Shown here: positions 35,163 through 46,224 of the stretch, in pieces
Position numbering within the stretch: the stretch's first letter is position 1
How the letters are laid out: each line of letters starts with the position of its first letter
Origin: Riptortus pedestris
Taxonomy: Eukaryota > Arthropoda > Insecta > Hemiptera > Alydidae
Length of the DNA: 64,000 nt
Assembly (NCBI GenBank): GCA_019009955.1
Contig: CM032233.1
Coordinates: 96,171,001 to 96,235,000 of the forward strand
Direction of reading: 5' to 3'
The notes under the pieces: generated by a model
What the model was told of the DNA's origin: nothing
Seen by the model: only the letters and a program-made list of their open reading frames with translations
The model's database searches: none
Program-made: the position numbers and the translations under genes

Positions 35163-35465
35163 TTACTTCTGCTTGGTGCCCTGGGAGGTTTTCGGTTGGG
35201 CTTGGTCTTTCTTTTCCGTTCCTTCATCCTCCTCTTCAGGGGCAAGGCAATCATCACAAATGTATAGATTATCCTCACTTGATGATTCTCCAGATGCTTC
35301 CCTTTGTTTAACTATGCACTCCTCATGGAATGTGCGTTCACATATGAGGCACTGAAGCACATCAACCCCAATGTCGTTCTCCACATAGCATAGTGGGCAG
35401 CATAAAAATTCAGATGGTGATCCGTCAAAAGGCATCTCTGATAAATCAGCAAGAAAGTTGAGCAA
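35163..35465 (-). CDS. PHD-finger ORF, copy A
   Basis: A 100-residue ORF with a complete C4HC3 cross-brace: C23, C26, C39, C42, H47, C50, C70, C73. PHD fingers of this type bind histone tails or other proteins. The C-terminus is short and charged (EEEDEGTEKKDQAQ). Its sister at 40843-41136 keeps all eight ligands, and the two differ by a net three-codon insertion without frame loss, which suggests coding constraint at least until recently. No flanking exon is certain. A donor-like GTAATG overlaps the stop codon, and an acceptor-like TTTTTCAG lies at about 34060 on this strand, so it could be an internal exon. It may also be the zinc-finger end of a transposase. I do not recognise the parent gene. 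Confidence 0.5.
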   Translation of the reverse strand: MLNFLADLSEMPFDGSPSEFLCCPLCYVENDIGVDVLQCLICERTFHEECIVKQREASGESSSEDNLYICDDCLAPEEEDEGTEKKDQAQPKTSQGTKQK

Positions 35466-36186
35466 GTGGGTGAGTGATGTGTGCTCTTTGAAGGTAGGTG
35501 AAGAACTGTTCTGCTTCCGATTTGAGGTGAGGGAGGGGCAGACCGTGGGAGGTTCCCACCATTCAAATGGTTAAGCAAAGAATGCTTACAAATGTAATAA
35601 TGTGCTGAGTCATAGTTAATAAAAGACTAATAATGCCTTCATTATGAATGAGAGTCTGATAAGCTCTGAGACCCATGATTGTTTACCTATGGTAACAAAC
35701 TGGCTTTGTTCATGAGCACAACCCTTTGATGTCACCGGCCCCCTTTGGTATAATATTTCAAAACAGGAAATAATTCTAACCCACGTACATTCATTATTTC
35801 AAATATTTTGTGTACTAATAAAAAGCTTATTTCCTTCAAACAAGATTGCACACTTTCAAAAAAAAAAATTCTTAAATTGAAAGGAGCCTACATATTACAT
35901 AAAGCTTCTTTCTTTCTGTGAATAGATTTCTATTGCCGTCAAAGGAATAGATCCCATGACCCAAGGTTTAACAAGTATACTAAGACCAATGCCTAAGGTC
36001 TCATGGATAACCTGAGCTCCTGGTAGTTTGTACTATTAGGTATAAAAATTACACATATACATATATAGTTGAGAGATGTGTTGTGCTTTGGAGTTGTTAA
36101 ACACAAAAATGCTCATTTATTATGATTGTTTTTTTTTTCATTTCTGCTCTAAATGTTTTAAGCATAGTTTTATAGCAGCTCTTCAA

Positions 36187-36860
36187 TCTATATATATATA
36201 TATGATTCCCTATTTTCCTTGGTCATGACATCGCATGTGAAAGGCTGGACCAAATTCCCTAATTCTTTATATATTGTATTTGTTATTGTTAGGAGAAGGT
36301 TCTTATGAAAGAAACAATTAAGAAAGTTGCACAGAACATTAGAAAATTTAAGAAATCTTAATGACCATATTAAATTTTCTAATGCCTGAAATAATATTGC
36401 CATATTTCATTTCCTATTGATTTTTCGGTCTACATGCACAAAACATAAGTTGTTTATTTAATTATTTTATAAGAGTAACATTTATTATATACACTTTTGT
36501 TGTATAACAAAGTATAAACGAAATATATGCTAAAACCTATAGCGGTAGTCAACAATTTTTAAACAGAACTCCACATGTGATTAGTTTCAACTCGTCCATG
36601 AAAATAACCAATAATAACATTTCTATGCATGAGCAGGTGTGAGAGTTCTGAGGCATGAAATGAAAAAGCGCCATAATTTGTTCCATATTTCTTTTTCGTA
36701 AAAAGTGCACATTGTTATGTTAAATATCAAAGTAAAAAACTTTTGTTAAAGTTCTTTACTCTGATATTTGAAATAACTTTTGTTAAATATGCTTTTGTCT
36801 AATAACACAGTATACACTTGATATACACTAAATATTGTCATATGTTTATTTTCCATAAAT
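36187..36860 (+). mobile_element. Old Helitron-family copy, degenerate
   Basis: A TCTATATATATATA start is followed (from about 36405) by diverged versions of the Helitron internal unit: TTTCATTTCCTATTGATTTT, TTTATTATATACACTTTTGT and AGCGGTAGTCAACAATTTTT. No CTAG hairpin end was found, so the 3' end is lost or unrecognisable. Confidence 0.5.
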
Positions 36861-38805
36861 TTCATTTTTAATATTTCAATTCTTTAGTTTACTTCAGTGA
36901 ATCCAGATATGTATTTTTTCCATTTATTTTTTGTCCTGAAGTATAATTTCAAAGATGCAAATGATTGTTTTTTTCTCCTACTTTAATTCCCAACACTCCT
37001 GATCCCATTTTGTCCGTTACAAAATAGAATCTAAAATATTGCATGTAACAGTTAAATGTAAAGTATAGTATTAATCAATTAAATTATTGTGTCTAGTACG
37101 TAAAATATTAATTGACGTCACATTGAACTTAAATCCAAGTGTCTCACATGGTCAGATGAAAAAAAATTCATCATATTTAATGTTAGAATAAGAAATTTAA
37201 TGATATAATCCTGAGTTTTAAGAGTTAATATGTCCACCAAAGCAAATTTTTTAAACTGTCTTCTCGATATCAGCCAGGAATGACAGCCTCTACCCACAAA
37301 TTTGACAATAGTAACATGGGGAATGTTTACATTGGGAATATCTATGCCATGGAAATTGATTTCACGAAAAATAAAATAAACAGGTGAATAACGACTTGCT
37401 TGTCACTAAAAAGACATATTCTTGATGAGAAGTATAGAAGAAAAAGGAAAAATTCCTATTTACGTTTGTTGAAAGTCACTAAGAATGTTGGAAATGTACT
37501 GATATAATCACCTATTATATATATATAAGAAAAGTGAGAGAGTACTGCATTTGCTGTCACATTTTTATTTCATCATTACCAAGGTTAATATTTAGTATTA
37601 GTAATTATATCTTAACCATATTAATTTAAAGTCTTGAGAATACAAAAGATCTTATTAGTGTGAAAAAAAATGGAAAAGAGGTTGTGAATTGATGTTATCT
37701 GTCCATCATTTCAAATCATAGGATATCTGTATAGTTTACTGAGCCTCTGATTAGCAAATTTTTTCAATAATTTAATTAATAAGTCAAACATTTTAAAATA
37801 TACATAATGTGAACTCCATATGACTTTCTTGTACTCATGTGCTCATTGTACAGTTTTGGTGCACTTCATTTAAATTATTTTATTTGAAAGGAATGTACAA
37901 CATCTCTATTCCTATGTGTGAGATCAAAACATGCCATAGAACATAATTTATAGATCTCATTATGATAATCAAAAAAGATCATATACAAACCTTCTGCACC
38001 TCTAATAATAAAAGAGAAATCTTTCATTTCTTTCCCATCCTCTCAAATTCCCTCCTACTGCACCTTCATTCAATTAGAAACAAAAGACAAGGTGCACAAG
38101 ATGTTTCAACAATCCTAAATATGGAACTTCAATATGGTAAGGGTAGTTGTTTCTCAGTTATGTAAAATATCTGCATATATACATATGTAAAACATACTGG
38201 AGGTAGTGAAATATGTTGAAAGAGGAGGAAAAAGATCATTCCATTGAAATCTGAAAAATTCATTTTTTTGCAAATACGATATATCCTTTATATAGTATAA
38301 GGATATAAAAATGGCATGTTTTCAATATAATTGCAAGAAGTAGAAAATTTATTATTCTTGACATAAAACCTCATAAGTGTAAATTACATTTAAGGAAGGG
38401 AGAAATAAACACATTTATTTCACTTATATTTTTTATTTCATTGAACATATTTTATAAAATTACAACTTATTTATAACTCAATATTTACTTCGAGTTGAGC
38501 TGAGTTATTTTGAACTGATGTTTGCCCAATTTTGCTAACAATAACACTATTTCATTCATAGGTAGTAGACTGCCATGTTTTAAATTTTGAACCACTAAAA
38601 AGTATTCCTATAAGTGACCTGAAAATAAACATAAATTTATTAACAAAGGATAATATAATTTATTTAATTACATAGATTGAATGAAGAAAGAGAGAGAGAA
38701 AAAAAAAACAGAGAATACATGATGGAAATTGCTTTCAATAACATTGCCTCCTGATTAGAATATAAACATTGATAATCAAGACCATAAGTATTAAATGAAG
38801 ATATA

Positions 38806-40392
38806 GAGTGGGGGGAAAAGTATTTGAACACCATTATTTTTTTTATTAAATTATGAATTTTGGTAATAAAAGAATCATATCTTAATAAATAATTAGTATA
38901 TTTAAAACTGAGTGAATACATATATAATTCAAATGAAAAGCTTCTTTCATAGCAAAATAAAACCTAAATCTTACAAACAGTTCAGGAAAAAAGTATTTGC
39001 ACATCCTACGCTTTCTTCATTTTTTTAAATTTAATATTTTGTATGCAGCCCGTTAGCATCAATAACTGCTTGTAAACATCTAGGCATTGAGTGTACAAAG
39101 TTTTTAATTAAATTTGGATTTAGTTGTTCCTATTCTTGAACTAAAAAATTCTTGAGATGGTGCCTTCCAGTTATGTGGTGCTTTCAAACATTTTGGTCTA
39201 AACGTGCCATAAATTTTCAATTATATTTAAGTATGGTGATTGTGGAGGGGTGAGCAGTCGTTGACAAACATTATATATTAACCATTCTTTAGTTTTATTG
39301 GCTGTATGTTTCGGATCATTGTCCTGCTGGAATATAAACTGATGCTGGATTCCCAATTTAGCTGCACTTGCTTAGAGGTTACCTGCAAAATCCTCACATA
39401 ACCTTCTGCATTTAAAATCCCTTTAATAGGTACAAGATTTCCAACTCCATTATAAACTACGCATCCCCAAACCATTACATTACCACCCCTATGTTTCACA
39501 GTAACCGTAACGTTTTACTTTTTCAGTTCCTCATTTTTCTTACGACAAATGGTCTTTCGTCCATCAGATCCAAACAAATTAAATTTGCTCTCATCAGAGA
39601 ACAGAACATTTTCCCAAAAACTGATGGGCTTGTTAATATATTCCAAAAGAAAGTCTTTTTTTGCGATTGGTCTCACTAATATAAGGTTTTTTTCTGGGGG
39701 CCCTGACATAAAGACCTTTAGAATTCAAAACATTCCTAGCCATTCTCATGCTGATACACACCCCAGAAGTTGATTCGACCAGATTAGCTAGGTCACTTGC
39801 ACTTACAGCTGGAGTTTTAAGAGCTTCAATTTTTATTTGTCTTTCCATTCTTTCATTTAGTTTCTTGGACGACCTTTGCGTCGGTTATTTTCAGTTGAAC
39901 CATGTTTTTCATATCTCTTAATCACGTATCTTACTGTAGAAAAATAAAGACCCAAAAAATCTGATATTTGACAATACAATTTTTGTTGGTTGTGCAAAAA
40001 AAATCACATTTTTGCGAGTGGCAGCACTCAGTTCACTTGTTTTTGCCATTATTAGGCAGTTAAAAATATATTGATAGGTGATCTTGCACGATTGAAATAC
40101 TTTAGGATACTGATAAGAAAGAACTAGAAAGATTATACTCTAGGAACTAAACAACACATAAACAGACCTTTGTACTTATGTAAAGAATGTGTGCAAATAC
40201 TTTTTTCATGGTGTTTATGCTATTTTAAAATATTTCTTTATTATGACCAAGGCTTACAATTAAATTCATGCTATTATATCACAAGTTTTAGGTGTACTTA
40301 TTATCGGGTAAACTCAAATTAATTGTTTTCAATTTTATATTCATTATATAAAGAAAAAGTGGAGTGTGCAAATACTTCCCCCCCCCCCACAG
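38806..40392 (-). mobile_element. Tc1-type transposon with IR/DR ends, frame broken
   Basis: It is bounded by TA (38804-38805 and 40393-40394). Outer repeats GGGGAAAAGTATTTGAACAC (left) and the inverse GTGCAAATACTTCCCCC (right) are matched by inner repeats AGGAAAAAAGTATTTGCACA (near 38983) and GTGCAAATACTTTTTTC (near 40190), about 175 bp inward on each side: the IR/DR layout known from Sleeping Beauty-like elements. The reverse strand encodes a Tc1 transposase in pieces: MERQIKIEALKTPAVSASDL (39848), FSDESKFNLFGSDG with the first Asp (about 39600), GGNVMVWGCVV, FQQDNDPKHTA with the second Asp (about 39310), and SPYLNIIENLWHV with the Glu of DD34E. Frameshifts show that it is inactive. Confidence 0.9.
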
Positions 40393-40842
40393 TACGATTC
40401 TAATTAATTACACTATGTTAACTTTTGTAGTGTAGGAAGTGAAGGTGTAGGGTGTGAAGGCCTGTTTAAATTAACAGTAAAACTTTTTCCCGATATTTTA
40501 TTTCAAATGCTATGTGCTTGTGTTATCATTTTTATTTAACCAGAAGTGGTTATATTCCTCAAAGATTTTCATTCTAGGAAGTAAATTTGTGCCCTGATTC
40601 TAGGACTTGCAGTCCTAATTTTTGTTATGATAAATAAAATAAATATTTGACCTCAATAATTATTATACTTGTCTATGCTGGACGTGGTATGATATAAAAA
40701 AAAGTTTAAATATTTTTTATTAAACATTTAAGAACCTCTCGCAACACTTTAAATTATTGATATTCGTATAAGGAGGGACAAAGTGTAAATTTAGAAAGAT
40801 TGTAAAAATATATACAAATTGAACTCGCATATCTGTGTATGG

Positions 40843-41136
40843 TTACTTCTGCTTGGTGTCTTGGGAGTTTTCCGGTTGGGCTTGCTCTTTCTTTTCTCTT
40901 TCCTCACCCTTCTCTTCAGGGATAAGACAATTGCCGCAAATAAATGGAGTGTCCTCACTTACCGGTTCTACCCTGCGCACATCTACACACTCCTCATGGA
41001 ATGTGCGTTCACATTTGATGCATGTGAGGAGATCAACACCAATGTGGTTCTCTACGAAGCATAGTGGACAATACATAAGGTCAGATGGTGATCCGTCATG
41101 AGGCATCTCTGATAAATTTGCAAGGAAGTAGAGCAA
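40843..41136 (-). CDS. PHD-finger ORF, copy B
   Basis: A 97-residue ORF, sister of 35163-35465. All eight zinc ligands are in place: C23, C26, C39, C42, H47, C50, C67, C70. The start LYFLANLSEMPHDGSPSD and the end EKKEQAQPENSQDTKQK align closely with copy A, and the loop before the last CxxC is three residues shorter. As in copy A, GTAACC overlaps the stop. Function and parent gene are unknown. Confidence 0.5.
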   Translation of the reverse strand: MLYFLANLSEMPHDGSPSDLMYCPLCFVENHIGVDLLTCIKCERTFHEECVDVRRVEPVSEDTPFICGNCLIPEEKGEEREKKEQAQPENSQDTKQK

Positions 41137-41479
41137 GTTGACGAGTGATGTGTGCTCTTTGAAGGTAGGTAGTTATCTGGCCTGCATTGTATTTGCTGTG
41201 GCAGGGGGGGGGGGTGGCAGTACGTGGGATTTTCCCACAGTTTCCTTTAATAAAAAAAGAATCCTTATAAATGTAGTAAACTGCTGAGTTAAAGTTAATA
41301 GATGACTCACAATTCCCTCATTGTGAATCAGAGCCCCATAAATTCTGAGGCCCAAAATTGTTTACCTGTGATAATAAACTGACTTTGTTCATGAGCACAA
41401 CCCTATACCAGGAAAAAATTCCACCCTGTATTCATTCACATCTTCAGAATTTTGTATTCTAAATAAAATGATTGATGAT

Positions 41480-42105
41480 GAGAGCGAGGGAGGGAGGGAG
41501 AGAGGGAGGGAGGGAGGGGAGAGGAGGGAGGGAGGGAGGGTGAGAGGGAGGGAGAGAGGAGGGAGGGAGAGAGAGGGAGGGAGAGAGGGAGGGAGGGAGA
41601 GAGGGATAGAGAGAGAGAGAGGGAGAGAGGGAGGAAGAGAGAGGCAGGGAGGGAGAGAGGGAGAGAGGGAGGAAGAGAGAGGCAGGGAGGGAGAGAGGGA
41701 GGAAGAGAGAGGCAGGGAGGGAGAGAGGGAGGGAAGGAGGAAGAGAGAGGCAGGGAGGGAGAGAGGGAGGAGGAGGAGAGGGGAGGAGGGAGAGAGGGAG
41801 GGAGGGAGAGAGGGGAGGGAGGGAGAGAGGAGGGTGAGGGAGAGAGGGAGAGGAGGGAGGAGAGAGGGGAGGGAGGGAGAGAGGGGAGGGAGGGAGAAGA
41901 GGGAGGGAGGGAGAGAGGGAGGGAGGGATCAGGGAGGGAGGGAGAGAGGGAGGGAGGGTAGAGAGGGAGGGAGGGAGAGAGGGGGTGGGAGAGTGGGAGG
42001 GAGGGAGAGAGGGAGGGAGGGAGAGAGGGAGGGAGGGGGGGAGAGGGGGGAGGAGATTGAGAGGAGAGGAGAGAGAAGAGAGAGAGAGAAGAAGAAGAGA
42101 GAGAT
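41480..42105 (+). repeat. Polypurine minisatellite, (GGGA)n/(GA)n, about 0.63 kb
   Basis: Almost only G and A on this strand, with very few T and C. Units are GGGAGGGAGAGA-like. Between about 41629 and 41760 a longer unit (GGAAGAGAGAGGCAGGGAGG plus GAGAGAGG) recurs four times. Such tracts can form triplex (H-DNA) or G-quadruplex structures. The long ORFs in several frames are artefacts of composition. Confidence 0.95.
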
Positions 42106-42183
42106 GATAAGATGAAGATAAAATAATAGAGAAGTAGAAGGATAGGAGAGAGAATAATATGGACATTTGAGGAAATTTTTCGA

Positions 42184-42186
<3 letters not shown>

Positions 42187-42229
<43 letters not shown>
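42187..42229. repeat. (TA)n microsatellite inside repeat-family copy
   Basis: About 43 nt of TA at the junction between the purine tract and the next hairpin-family copy. Confidence 0.9.
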
Positions 42230-42234
<5 letters not shown>

Positions 42235-42350
42235 GAACGGACCTCATCTCCTGGGTAGGATCGATGGACATTTGAGGAAATTTTTCGAAACTCGCGTCAT
42301 GAGTACGACCTCAATAGCTGATTTCCCTTAAGGGAAATCTGCTAACAATG
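42230..42350 (-). repeat. Terminal-hairpin repeat family, left end, reverse orientation
   Basis: The reverse strand reads AGCAGATTTCCCTTAAGGGA then AATCAGCTATTGAGGTCGTA, CGAAAAATTTCCTCAAATGT and GATGAGGTCCGTTCAAAATT, then (TA)n. The first 28 nt are almost a perfect palindrome. Confidence 0.7.
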
Positions 42351-42422
42351 GCCAATTAGAATGAATTGAAGGCCAATATGTAGGCTATCCTTTCTATGAT
42401 AAAAAAATAAAATAAATTTAGA

Positions 42423-42473
<51 letters not shown>

Positions 42474-42479
42474 TATATA

Positions 42480-43750
42480 CTAGCTCAGATACCCGGCTTC
42501 GCTCGGGAATTCATTTGAGGCTGAATGGTGATAGTATTTTTTTAGCAAGGCTTTACTTTACACAATGTTTTGACATTTACCCGTCCCAGTGTTTAGAGTA
42601 AATACCCGTCGTTTCTTTGGATTTGTTAATAATACAATTATTTTTTTTATGTAAGACTTCACTGTCCTCCCGTCATATTTCCCGCTTCCTGTGCATTATG
42701 CATAGATTTGAATTAGTAGTTTTTAACGTATAACTCATTTATACTGAGGTATTCGACGAAAGTGTATATAACAAAAGTTACGCCAAATAACAAAATAAAC
42801 AACTTTTGTTATGGGCGTAATTGCCGAAACCCCAATAGGAAACGAAATATCACTACTTTTAATTTCAGGTCTTCCTTATAAATCCGCTCCTGCCCCTCCC
42901 TAGAAATCTTAGCATGGCTTGTTATAATGAAAGCGTTAGTGCTAATACACATACCGAGTTTTATTTATTTCGGTTGTGTCTTTTGTCCCAAATAAAATTG
43001 TTCACTTCCGCTATAGGTTTTAGCGTATATCGCGTTTAAACTTCGGTATACGAAAAAAGTGTATATAACAAAAGTTACTCTAAATAACAAAATAAACAAC
43101 TTTTGTTATGTTCATATCTGCTGAAAAACCAATAGAAAAAGGAATATCGCTATTTTTAATTTCTGCCTTCCCTTATAACCCCCACTCCTGCCCGTCCCTA
43201 CAAATGTTGGTATGGCATGTTATAATTAAAGCGTTAGTGCTAATACATATACCGAGTTTTATTTATTTCGGTTGAGTCTTTTGTGCCAAATAAAATTGTG
43301 GACTCCCGCTATAGTTTTTAGCGTATAACTCATTTATACTTCCGTATATGGCAGAAGTGCATATAACAAAAGTTACTCTAAATTACAAAATAAACAACTC
43401 TTGTTACGGGCATATTTGCTGAAAAAGCAATAGGAAACGAAATATCGCTATTTTTAATTTCAGGCCTCCCTTATAACCCCCACTCCTGTTCGTCTTAGAG
43501 AATATTAATATAGCCTAAAGTCTAAGTTGGGCTAGTAGTAATATACATACCAAGTTTCATAAAATTCGGTTCAGCCGTTTATGCGTGAAAAGGTAACAAA
43601 CAAACAAACAAATAAACAAACAAACAAACAGACACGAAAGAAACAAAATGCAGATATGGTGCCTATGACATGTGAAACGAAAAGTTATCGTGAAATTTCG
43701 CGAAAAAAATCAATGTACAGCCAGAGGTTACAATTTTATATATATATAGA
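42480..43750 (-). mobile_element. Non-autonomous Helitron, copy 2 (reverse)
   Basis: On the reverse strand it starts TCTATATATATAAAATTG near 43750 and ends at 42480 with the hairpin CCCGAGCGAAGCCGGG, TATCTGAG and CTAG; the host bases are A and T as the Helitron rule requires. It holds nearly three internal tandem units with a period near 298 bp (starts near 42720, 43017 and 43315), each with AACAAAAGTTACTCTAAATA and CCCCCACTCCTGCCCGTC-like blocks. It has no Rep/helicase. Confidence 0.82.
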
Positions 43751-44218
43751 TATAAGTCATACTAACATTTCTAGGGACGGGCAGGAGTGGGGGTTATAAG
43801 GAAGGCCTGAAATTAATAATAGTGATATTTCGTTTCCTATTGCATTTTCGGCAAATATGCACATAACAAAAGTTGTTTATTTTGTTATTTAGAGAAATTT
43901 GCTCAACACTTCTTTTCAATATGAACTACCAGGTACCTCACCTGAAAAAATGAATTCAAATGTATGTCAATATTTTCTCCTTAATAATTCAAATCTATGC
44001 ATAATGCACAGGAGACGGGAAATATGACAATATGCAGGACAGTGAAGTCTTACATAAAAAAATAATTTTATTATTAACAAATGCCAACAACGGGTATTAA
44101 CCCTAAACACTGGAACGGGTAAATGTCAAAATATTGTGCAAAGTAAAGCCTTGCCAAAAATATACCATCACCATTCAGCCTCAAATGAATTCCCGAGCGA
44201 AGCCGGGTATCTGAGCTA

Positions 44219-44219
<1 letters not shown>
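43751..44219 (+). mobile_element. Non-autonomous Helitron, copy 3, 5' part missing
   Basis: This forward 3' half matches copy 1 from about 8357 to 8817 and ends with the same hairpin and CTAG at 44216-44219, then T. Copy 2 directly precedes it in inverted orientation, so the two 3' ends face outward. Confidence 0.8.

Positions 44220-44290
<71 letters not shown>
44219..44290. repeat. (TA)n microsatellite, about 70 nt
   Basis: Pure TA beginning at the Helitron 3' junction; Helitron copies here tend to sit in TA arrays. Confidence 0.95.
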
Positions 44291-44296
<6 letters not shown>

Positions 44297-44389
44297 TAGA
44301 CATAATTATTCTCTAAAGTTCTAAAGAACAGTACTTTAATTTAATAATAGTTAGTTTAATAGGAGGGGGGTATTTCATCGTCAGTTACT

Positions 44390-44960
44390 TATATATTAAG
44401 GGAAATCTATGACCACAAAGAAAAACTTAAGGGGGGGGCACCAAAACATATTTGCATGTGTCTCGTATATTAAAAGTTTCTTGAAAACAATATTTTGTAT
44501 TTAAGCTTCGAAAAAAGGGTTTTATTATATAACAGAGTAATGTTTATGTAAAATGAGTAGAAGTGGGAGTTTGCTAAAGGCTGAAAATTAAAAAATGAAA
44601 ATATCTCCGTTAATACAAAGATAGAGAAAAAATGTATATAAAAATATTTATAGTACAGTTTATTTGCAATAACATTTGTTCTATACACTCTTTCCACCCG
44701 ACGTATAGTAACGGTGATATTTCGAAATTTCAAAATTCTCCCCCTCCCCCGTCCGATTTCAGCCCTTAACGAACTTGATCTTTATTTTTACATAAAACGA
44801 CTAAATACCGAGTTTGATACCGATCAAACAAAAATGCCGTCAGTTAGAGGTGAGTAAACTAAGCAGATTTCCATTGTGAAGTTTCACAGTAGTGAAATCT
44901 GCTACCACCAATTATATATATATATTTGTCTGTTAACGTCCTAGCGGTCGCAATTTTTGT
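44390..44960 (-). repeat. Terminal-hairpin repeat family, reverse copy plus second fragment
   Basis: AAACTAAGCAGATTTCC at 44860 is the inverse of the family's right end. The reverse strand before it carries the AACTTGATC and CGATCAAAC-type blocks. A further fragment, TGTCTGTTAACGTCCTAGCG and TTTGATCTTTACCAAACTCG, follows at 44925-44985. Confidence 0.5.
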
Positions 44961-44999
44961 TTGATCTTTACCAAACTCGATATGTATACTCAATGAAGT

Positions 45000-45998
45000 G
45001 TAAATAATTTGGTTTTGGTTTTCAAGTTTTAATAAATAAATGTTGCTTTAATCCTCATACTCTATCTAATTCTGATCTATTTTAAGATTAACAAGGCCAC
45101 CAAAAGTTGGAACCACAAATAATTACTACGAACCATGTAAAATTGAAATTAAACTGATTTCATGATGTATTTTGTTTTTATAGTTGAAATCAATGTAATG
45201 TAAAGTAAAGGTTGTGCTTTTTACGTTTTTTTTTTAGAGAGCATTTGCTTCATTATGTATTTGCGAGTCAGATCATGATGATTTAAATATATTTACAAAT
45301 TTAAATTTTATGGAATGTCTACAGTGTTTAACTGTATTTTGAGCTCATTTACCTCGAAACTACTTATATGAAGTACTTTATAAGTGAATGCACAGAGGGA
45401 GTTATTGCATTTTTTAAAATCAGGTTAGCTCTTTGGAATAGAAAGGGGGTTTGTTTTTGTTTAGAATAAGGTTATAATGAAGTTGTGCATTCCAGCGGTT
45501 GAATGTGTGAATTTAAATATCAAAATTTTTAATATTGTTTTTTATAGTTTCTCGAAATGACACACAGTGTCAAAAGCAGTTGCTCAAGATCATCTAAAAG
45601 CAATTGTTGCCAAGTTAATTTTAATATATTTTATTTCAACAGACCTTTCCTCTATTGGTTTTATTTATTTCACTTCATTCGATTTAACGTTCATTTTATG
45701 CTAATAAGACTGATTGGAATGGGTTACCTACAGATTACTACACTTCTTTGAATATTATAAAGTTTATGTTATGATCTCACAAAGGAAAATACTGTCTTCC
45801 AATAATTATACTTATATACCAATATATACTGAATTGAATTATGTTTATGGCTATGATTAGTTTCGGATGATTCCTTTCTGTTGATAAGTTATGCTCGTTG
45901 ATGTATTAATTGAATGGTATCATTTATAATGCTTTCAAAGTGAAGTGCCATTATAACAGTGGAATTTTCTCATTATGTATTGATTCAAAAAAGCGATA
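45000..45998. other. Upstream region of Br140, no gene seen
   Basis: No TATA-initiator pair or upstream coding exon was recognised. An in-frame TGA at 45981-45983 shows that the Br140 frame does not continue to the left without splicing. Confidence 0.4.
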
Positions 45999-46224
45999 AT
46001 GTCATTAAAATCTAGTATTGATTTTGATGTTCTGGAGTTTTGCCGCAAGCTGCGTACTTCCAAACAGCCGCCTTATACATGCCCCATTGTTGAATGCAGC
46101 AAAACGTACAAGAGCATGTGTGGATTGCAGTATCATTTAGTGAATTTTGATCATAAAATTCGAAAGGAAGATACAACAACCGGCCCAAATCCTTCCCCTA
46201 AGCCTCAGGAGGCACACAGAAAAT
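45999..46224 (+). CDS. Br140: Br140 exon 1, start and C2H2 zinc finger
   Basis: It starts at ATG 45999 after an in-frame stop at 45981; donor [30 protein letters not shown] matches the conserved BRPF N-terminus, followed by the finger [20 protein letters not shown]. Confidence 0.93.

Larger units (their letters stand above)
33160..35825. repeat. Duplicated segment A (paralogue of 38380-41466)
   Basis: Blocks shared in the same order with segment B: TTTTATAAAAAATACAATTTATTTATAAC-type sequence (33220), CTGCCATGTT and TTTTGAACCAC (34010), the AG-rich run after AATTGAATG (34115), GAATACATGAAGGAAATTGC (34143), TTAACCAGAAG (34718), ATTATTGATAT (35058), a PHD-finger ORF (35163-35465) and TTCATGAGCACAACCCT (35710). 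It is interrupted by a LINE 3' fragment and a TTAA-flanked MITE that B lacks. Confidence 0.75.
38380..41466. repeat. Duplicated segment B (paralogue of 33160-35825)
   Basis: It shares the ordered blocks listed for segment A, including CTGCCATGTTTTAAATTTTG (38570), GAATACATGATGGAAATTGC (38713), TTTAACCAGAAG (40538), AATTATTGATATTCG (40753), the second PHD-finger ORF and TTCATGAGCACAACCCT (41388). A 1.59-kb Tc1 element splits it. The level of divergence suggests an old event. Confidence 0.75.

Noticed and set aside
35163..35578. Forward and alternate reverse ORFs overlapping the PHD-finger ORF
   Set aside because: Only the reverse frame at 35163-35465 shows a zinc-finger ligand pattern conserved in the sister copy; the others are shadows.
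41436..42271. Long ORFs of 215-270 codons in several frames
   Set aside because: They are low-complexity translations (Ser/Pro/Leu or Gly/Arg/Glu) of the purine tract and carry no information beyond the repeat.
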